64,000 nt of DNA, taken from Isoetes taiwanensis (lineage: Eukaryota; Streptophyta; Lycopodiopsida; Isoetales; Isoetaceae). The DNA lies in contig JAJEKV010000018.1 in NCBI GenBank assembly GCA_021234155.1, forward strand, positions 19,009,423 to 19,073,422, written 5' to 3'. The position numbers and the translations under genes were made by a program. Of this stretch, positions 58,640-64,000 are shown piece by piece. Numbering within the stretch: the stretch's first letter is position 1; every line of letters starts with the position of its first letter. The notes below the pieces were generated by a model, which saw nothing but the letters and a program-made list of their open reading frames with translations, had not been told where the DNA came from and did not search any database.

Positions 58640-61466
58640 ACGTGTTATTGCAAGAGAAAATACTCCCACAAGGGAACACTATGCCCAAAAGTCGACCGAA
58701 ATAAAAAATATATTGGCAAAAATTTTGGTTTAGGCTACCATAAGATTCACGCTTTGTCCAAATGATTGCATGGTATATTATCCGGATGACATCTACAAGA
58801 ACACGTAAACATGCCCTAAATGTGGTGCCTCTAGGTACAATGCGGATGCCAAGGGAAAGACCGTCCCGGATGAAGGTGGTTCGCTACTTTCCATTGATCC
58901 CTCGCATAAGGCTATTGTTTCGATGTGAATCTCTAGCTTTCACTCATGGGTTGGTGTGCCACGCGCCGAAAGTGACAATGTACTCAGCGTGGTTAGTGAC
59001 TGCAAGCAATGGAAGCATATTGATGAAACATGGCGGAATTTGGAGAGAGCCACGAAATCTCGATTAGGGTTGGCAACGGATGGTGTTAATCCTTATGGAC
59101 GCCAATCACCGCGTGGTCAACTTGGCCAAAGAGTGTTGATCAACTATAATTTACCACCGTGGTTACTCATGAAGACTAGCCATTTAATGGTAGTACTATT
59201 AGTTCCGTGGACCGGCGAAGCCGGAAAGTCTAGATCCATATCCAAAATAGTTATTGATGAGCTTTTGACATTGTGGAGTGAAGGTATTGAAGTTTCACGA
59301 TGTCTCAAGAGAACTTCGTCTTTGACGAAGATTTACCTTGAGAGCAATCTTAATGTGGACAACGAGCGATTGGCCCGGTTTGTATGAACTCTCCGGACTC
59401 CAAGTGTCCGGATATGCGGCATGTCACTTGTGTGGGTTTGAACAGTTGAACTCTCGGTCAATCGGCATTGCACAAAAATGTCTATGCAAACTTCAAGAGA
59501 TATCCGCCAATGGAAAATCGACTTCGATACGTAGGTCCAAGAGAAAAACATTGCCTTCAAGAGCCTCCCAAAAAGGTTGACAATGAGAGATTGGGGTAAC
59601 ATGTGGGATGCCGAAGGAAATAAGGTTAAGGGAATGAAGTGGAAAGCATCCTTCTTCCTTCTACCCTATTGGACGTAATTGAAGATCCATCATCTTCTTG
59701 ATCCCATGCACATCTTTAAAAACGTTTCGCGTCTATTTGGAAGCATGTCACCGGACGAAGGACACAGATGCAAAGACGAGAAGATCTACAAGAAGTCTGG
59801 ATCAAAATCTAAAGCATGGTTAAATGTCGAAGAAGGAATAAGGCCACAAGTGGATTGGATCGTGCCTAGAAAATGTATGAAACCCGCTCGAAGCCGCTAT
59901 CAAGGCAATAAAGACTCCGACAGATATATGCATTCGCTATGTAATTGTTTCTCTAACGAAGGGGAGTTAACCGGGTTGAAATCTCATGATTGGCATAAGA
60001 TGTTGCGCTTTTGTTATGCCTATTGTTCTCGAGGGTTGTCTCACCGACGGTCCACTACATGCAATATGTCTCCTATCGAGTTTTCCTGTGTTCAGACGGA
60101 TTTAGAAAACACTCGATGATGAACTCTCACTTAACTTTTTTTCTTTCTTAAAATGATATTTAGATGGATTACAAGGAAGGAGATACCGACAAATGAAATT
60201 AAGGGACATGCGAACTAAGGTCGTTGAGGCATGTTGTATGCTAGAGAAAGAATTCCCAACAAGTTTTCTCTCGACATACAAACTCACTTACTAGTGCATT
60301 TAGTGGACGGCAGAGAGCTGCGCACTACAAATCCTAGATGGATGTTTTTATAGAACGCTTTCAAGGTCCTCAAGGACTTCAGACGCAAGGCAAGGCCGAG
60401 GGGTTGCATGGCCGAGGGTTGGTTAGCACGAGAGTCATTATTCTATGTCACCGAAGTTCTTGGCCGATCTACACCCCAATGCTCCACGATTATGGACCGA
60501 TGAAGACACTCCAACTATAATTGGAGAAGTTCCCAAGGAAGACCACGTAAGAAATTGTTCACACTAGAAGAACAGTAAAAGTCAATAAGTTTCTCATCTA
60601 CAACTCCACTCCCATGGAGAAATGGATAAAAAAATACGAGGAAGAAAAAATAAAGAGAGATGAGGAGAGAAGACGCTTATCGACAAAAGAATCGCAAAAC
60701 AACCACTTCCATCATCTAGGGTCCCGCCAAGTGAGATAAACAATAAATGGTTGCTCAACAACTAGAGATGGCAAGGCAACGTGGGCTAACATGTTTCTAG
60801 CGAAGAATTTGCATATGCTAAAGGCGTGTCACTATTTGTAAGTGCAACTTAATAGCATATAATTCACGAAGTTTCGCTTCGTTATTTTGAACATTTGTTC
60901 CTTTACTTTGTAGTATAATTCATATGCATCAATATGGTCTTCTCTCGGGTGCTCACTTTCGACGACAAAGTGTGGATCATGGCAAACGCACTTATGATTG
61001 TGGTATATCAGCAAAGTTTAGTACGTTTTGCCGATCAGGTAGTGCACTCCAAAACCCAATCGAGGCAATGTTGGAATGGATTGGTACTATAAAGACTATC
61101 ATGGAGGTTGATGTCTGTAGTGCATTCAAAACAATGTTGTTTGATGCCGAATGGTTTGATCTTGTGTGTACCGGGTGCTCATGCCACGATACGCAAAGAT
61201 CCGAAAGTGGCCTCAGATTCACTAGATTCAACTTCGCCGGTATCGCGGGTCAAGACACACCTGTGAGGGTTGAGCAATGTGAACAAGTATGTTTACTTGG
61301 ATGCAATAAACTTTATATATGTCATTAACAAAGGAACTAATGTAATAGAGGTTTTGTAGGTCACCTTCGCTCCAGATCCTTTGCAAGATCGGTGGTGGTT
61401 CAGAGTTCCATGTAAGGCTCGCCCCCGCCGCATATTTGAAGGTGAAGAAGAGATGGCGGTCGAATA
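58640..61466 (+). pseudogene. CACTA tnp2 transposase with DUF4218 and DUF4216 parts
   Basis: Broken plus-strand frames in the right order. First the tnp2 core: RYFPLIPRIRLLFRCESLA, KSRLGLATDGVNPYGRQSP, VLINYNLPPWLLMKTSHLM, VSGYAACHLCGFE and HHLLDPMHIFKNVSRLFGSM, then LKSHDWHKMLRFCYAY. Next a DUF4218-like WMFL...RPRGCMAEGWLAREALF near 60340-60450. Then a DUF4216-like NPIEAMLEWIGTIKTIMEV with MLFDAEWFDLVC and FAPDPLQDRWWFRVP, ending near 61466. The set is the standard C-terminal architecture of plant En/Spm TNPD proteins. Many frameshifts and stops make it inactive. Confidence 0.85.
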
Positions 61467-61814
61467 GGGAGGTTGGGGGTTGGGGGCGTATCTATTGTCA
61501 TGATAGAAGACTACCATCGATTGAACCTTCATTACTTTATTATGATTATTATATTTTCTTCCCACATATGAATAAGAAAATACTTTGGCATGCTTATTTG
61601 TGTATACTACAAACCATATTAGGCAACATTAGTATTGCAACTTCGAAGTTATCATAGACATTTATGCCAAGTTAATTGGCATCCTAGTATAGACCTATGG
61701 CTTGCAAGCTTCCGATCAGGGCAGTTCTACATACAGCTTGAGTACACGCTTTTATGTTTAATTAATCATAAAATGTGAAGATTCCTTCAAAATGCAAGAT
61801 TCATATACAAAAAA

Positions 61815-62400
61815 TCATATATGTATTCCCTTCAAAATACAAAATTCATATAAAAAACCCATACACAATTCAAATACACAAAACAAAGTGGATGCCAAAG
61901 CACATCTAGTGGTATATATCAGCATCCAAGCAGGATCCACTCGCAGTTCGAAGGTGCTCGACGGTGATTTCCTCCACCCCGCCGTAACAAGCCTCCCAAG
62001 CATGGAATCCAAGCCCTCCCTGGTGTCCGCTTCCCCAAGGAATTCATGTACGAGCACTTCCCGCATGCCCCGGGTTGGTCCGGTGCAACTTTTGAAAGTA
62101 GGGCTTCAAAGAATGTTTCCTTCCCAAAGGCCCCTATCCTCTAGCATACGGGCCAAGCACAACGAAGCTCACCATGCATTTCTTCGTGCACTCGAGCTGT
62201 AGATGAGGGAAGGTTCCGCCTCCCAAGAATGCTGAGCGAGGTCTTTCTTTGCCCCCTATCATGCAGCTTTGTCATGGCTTGCTTGAACTCCGGCCTTTCT
62301 TGGGTTAGGTTCGCCTCTAGCCACTCGGACCGAGGCGCTTTCAGGTGCTCCGCCAGCCGCTGCACGGCCTCCAGCGCGGCATCAAGCTGGCATGCATCGA
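61815..62400 (-). other. GC-rich segment with unrecognised minus-strand frame
   Basis: A minus-strand frame near 62365-62141 reads LAEHLKAPRSEWLEANLTQE and continues Lys/Arg/Glu-rich. Codon use is GC-rich compared with the AT-rich flanks. CACTA elements often carry a second protein or captured genes, but the opposite orientation to tnp2 is odd. No family is recognised and it could be non-coding. Confidence 0.3.
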
Positions 62401-62660
62401 GAAGCGGCCATGGCGTATGTAGGTGAGGAGTCTCACGGCGAGGAGGAGGAGGAAGCCGAGGGCGCAGGAGCAGAGGGACTGAGGGCGGGCGGAGAAGCCG
62501 GAGGACTAATAGGGCAATATATATGGCATCTCAAAGATACCTAAAAACAAAACAAATTTCAGACGACGTCGTTGTAGCCGTAACGCCGCTATAGACGCCG
62601 TTAACGACCTTTAAACGCCGTTAAACGACGCCTATATACGCCTTAAAACGACGCTCGTTT

Positions 62661-63730
62661 TTAAAAGTCATCGGCCTTTTCATTTTTCCCATTTCTTTTA
62701 TGATTTGAGATTGCGAAACGATCCTCTGATCCTAGTTTTTCATTGCGCTTATTGTGAGTTTTTTCTTTATTGCTTTTGGGAATACATGGCCATGGAAGGT
62801 ATGCTTCTCGACGCTTGAACCGTATTCGAGGAGATGAGGATTCAAGAGCGTAGAGATATGAAACCCGTCTTCACAAGTAAGGCTACACTCAGTAGTTTAT
62901 ACACTTTATTGTATTTTATCTATTTTCTAATCTATAGCTTGGTGTAGGAGCCGCCGAGGGCATGAGAAGGAAGGGAATCCTCCGTGAACCCCCTCCTCCA
63001 CTCAAGATGAGGACTATGAAACAACGATCCATCGGATGAAAGTGTTAAAGAAGTATGTGATTGGTGAGAAGGCATCAACCAAATTGCTAGGAACCAAAGG
63101 AGCTGCCTAGCATGATGAGGGTGCTTCTTGAAAAGATGGTCGTGGTTTGGAAGCACCACAGAAAAAAAAGATTAACATGATACTAGCGCCGACATATGCA
63201 TGGTCGACGCCGCATATACTTGACATGGAGCTATGGTTCAAAGGGGATGGACAAGTGGAGGACTTCACGATAGAAACCATAAGCCAAGCTCGAGGAGTAT
63301 GCTTAATTGTTCAAGTGATCTTTTGTTCAATAAACCTATGTTTTGTACATTGTTATATTTTCTCTTGGGTACAATCTAGCATTGATACATATGCATGAAC
63401 ATGATCCGAAGGATTCTTGAAGATATTTTGCATTCTTCTCGTTGGATATCGCCTTCTTCGCCTTCGATTTGCCATTTTCGAGCCCGAGGTTTCTCGCGAC
63501 ATTTCGACTTGGACCGGTAGAACCAGCTTTTCGAGATTATTTGTGGTTTGGACTCTCCCAGTAGCTCTTACAAATGGGACACTTCCATGTTCTAAATCTT
63601 TCAAATGCACATTCTTAGAAGTTTGTGATGGATGTCAAATTGGATTTTTTTCTCCAACCTGATCGATAGAAGCAGCCACTAAATTTATGTTTCTTTGTGG
63701 CTTGAAGTCAACTGCATCTTCCAAATCTTC
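62661..63730. other. No gene recognised
   Basis: Short frames on both strands without domains. The CACTA right terminus was looked for here and not found. Confidence 0.4.
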
Positions 63731-63734
63731 CAAA

Positions 63735-64000
63735 TCAGCTCTGTTGCCTCAAGAATCGGGCTGCCTCGACGGTTCTAATGCTAACCCTTTGACCTAGACC
63801 TTCTCCAAAAATTCCGAAAATTGGGCCGTAGTGCCGGAGATGAATTAGGATCCACCGGCAAAAAATCAGAATTTATTTTCGTGCAATGCATTAATTATGA
63901 ATTTAATCGTGGTTGCCACCGCAAAGCGCCCCGACTTCTAATTGCCACATCGGGAGGAGGACAGGTCCAAACTCCGTTCCGCCGGTTCCCCTTGCTATCG
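63735..64000 (-). repeat. Dispersed repeat family, copy 3 (inverted, truncated by window end)
   Basis: Reverse complement of the first ~260 bases of the unit at 9637. Shared phrases are GTTCTAATGCTAACYCTTTG, TAATTCCGAAAATT-like, GCATTAATTATGAATTT and GGAGGAGGACAGGTCCAAAC. This copy is more diverged and runs off the window. Confidence 0.7.

Larger units (their letters stand above)
54700..62660 (+). mobile_element. CACTA (En/Spm) element, right terminus not found
   Basis: It starts CACTACAAGGGATCGTCG inside the copia integrase frame. It has CpG-rich subterminal repeats at 54730-55250 and 55855-56030 and again, on the far side, at 62560-62655 (GCCGTTAAACGACG units). Between them are a decayed tnp2 transposase and other broken frames, all plus strand. 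The inverted TGTAGTG end was not found, so the right end is truncated, mutated or outside the window. The TSD is therefore unproven; GTT precedes the left end. Confidence 0.7.

Noticed and set aside
1-64000. CRISPR arrays, rRNA operons, bacterial-type operons
   Set aside because: None seen. Introns, plant transporter and PPR genes and eukaryotic transposons show this is a plant nuclear sequence; the short tandem repeats lack unique spacers.

Overview
This window is nuclear DNA from a land plant with a large, repeat-rich genome. It holds two convincing host genes: a single-exon P-class pentatricopeptide-repeat (PPR) gene at 6346-8400 (+), and a seven-exon ureide permease (UPS-like transporter) gene at 16973-18600 (-). 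Almost everything else recognisable is transposon. The Penelope-like reverse transcriptase, the long stretches without genes and the heavy TE nesting would fit a gymnosperm or fern, but nothing in the window fixes the lineage.

Layout. 0-6 kb: short repeats, a MULE-like inverted-repeat unit, gypsy/LINE scraps and a broken unrecognised gene. 6.3-8.4 kb: the PPR gene. 9.6-11.3 kb: a tandem ~0.55 kb repeat whose third copy, inverted, closes the window at 63.7-64.0 kb. 11.8-12.1 kb: a T-free purine tract next to a 9-bp microsatellite. 12.5-13 kb: an LRR pseudogene. 14.5 kb: a tRNA-like Pol III promoter. 17-18.6 kb: the ureide permease. 19.1-22.3 kb: a dead LINE split by a poly(A)-tailed retroposed insertion with a perfect 17-bp target duplication. 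27.1-29.1 kb: a pogo-like transposase pseudogene. 32.4-34.9 kb: a hAT transposase pseudogene with a BED finger. 35.5-36.5 kb: three palindromic or MITE-type elements.

36.5-62.7 kb is a nested stack that can be resolved almost base by base. A Ty1/copia pol gene (-) is cut in two by a 16.3 kb unit with hAT-type ends (37032-53287; CAGTGTTGT termini, 8-bp duplication GTCCTGAC/GTCCTGGC). Only about 0.9 kb of that unit is hAT-like. The rest is a Penelope-like element with ~2.2 kb direct repeats on both sides, an apparent intron structure and a reverse transcriptase without a visible endonuclease. Its RT frame is in turn split by two head-to-tail elements that share only their termini (42 bp at the left, 153 bp at the right), end in a perfect 11-bp-stem hairpin, have an asymmetric inverted terminus and lie between two T residues. 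These are the hallmarks of Helentron/Helitron2 rolling-circle elements. The other end of the copia gene is cut at 54700 by a CACTA (En/Spm) element carrying a 4-unit ~107-bp subterminal array, TTAGGG-type repeats, a decayed tnp2 transposase and an apparent SET-domain fragment.

Order of events: copia, then (in unknown order) the CACTA MITE, the CACTA element and the hAT-type element, then the Penelope-like element inside the hAT, then the tandem Helentrons inside its RT gene. All calls rest on reading the sequence; no database search was possible.
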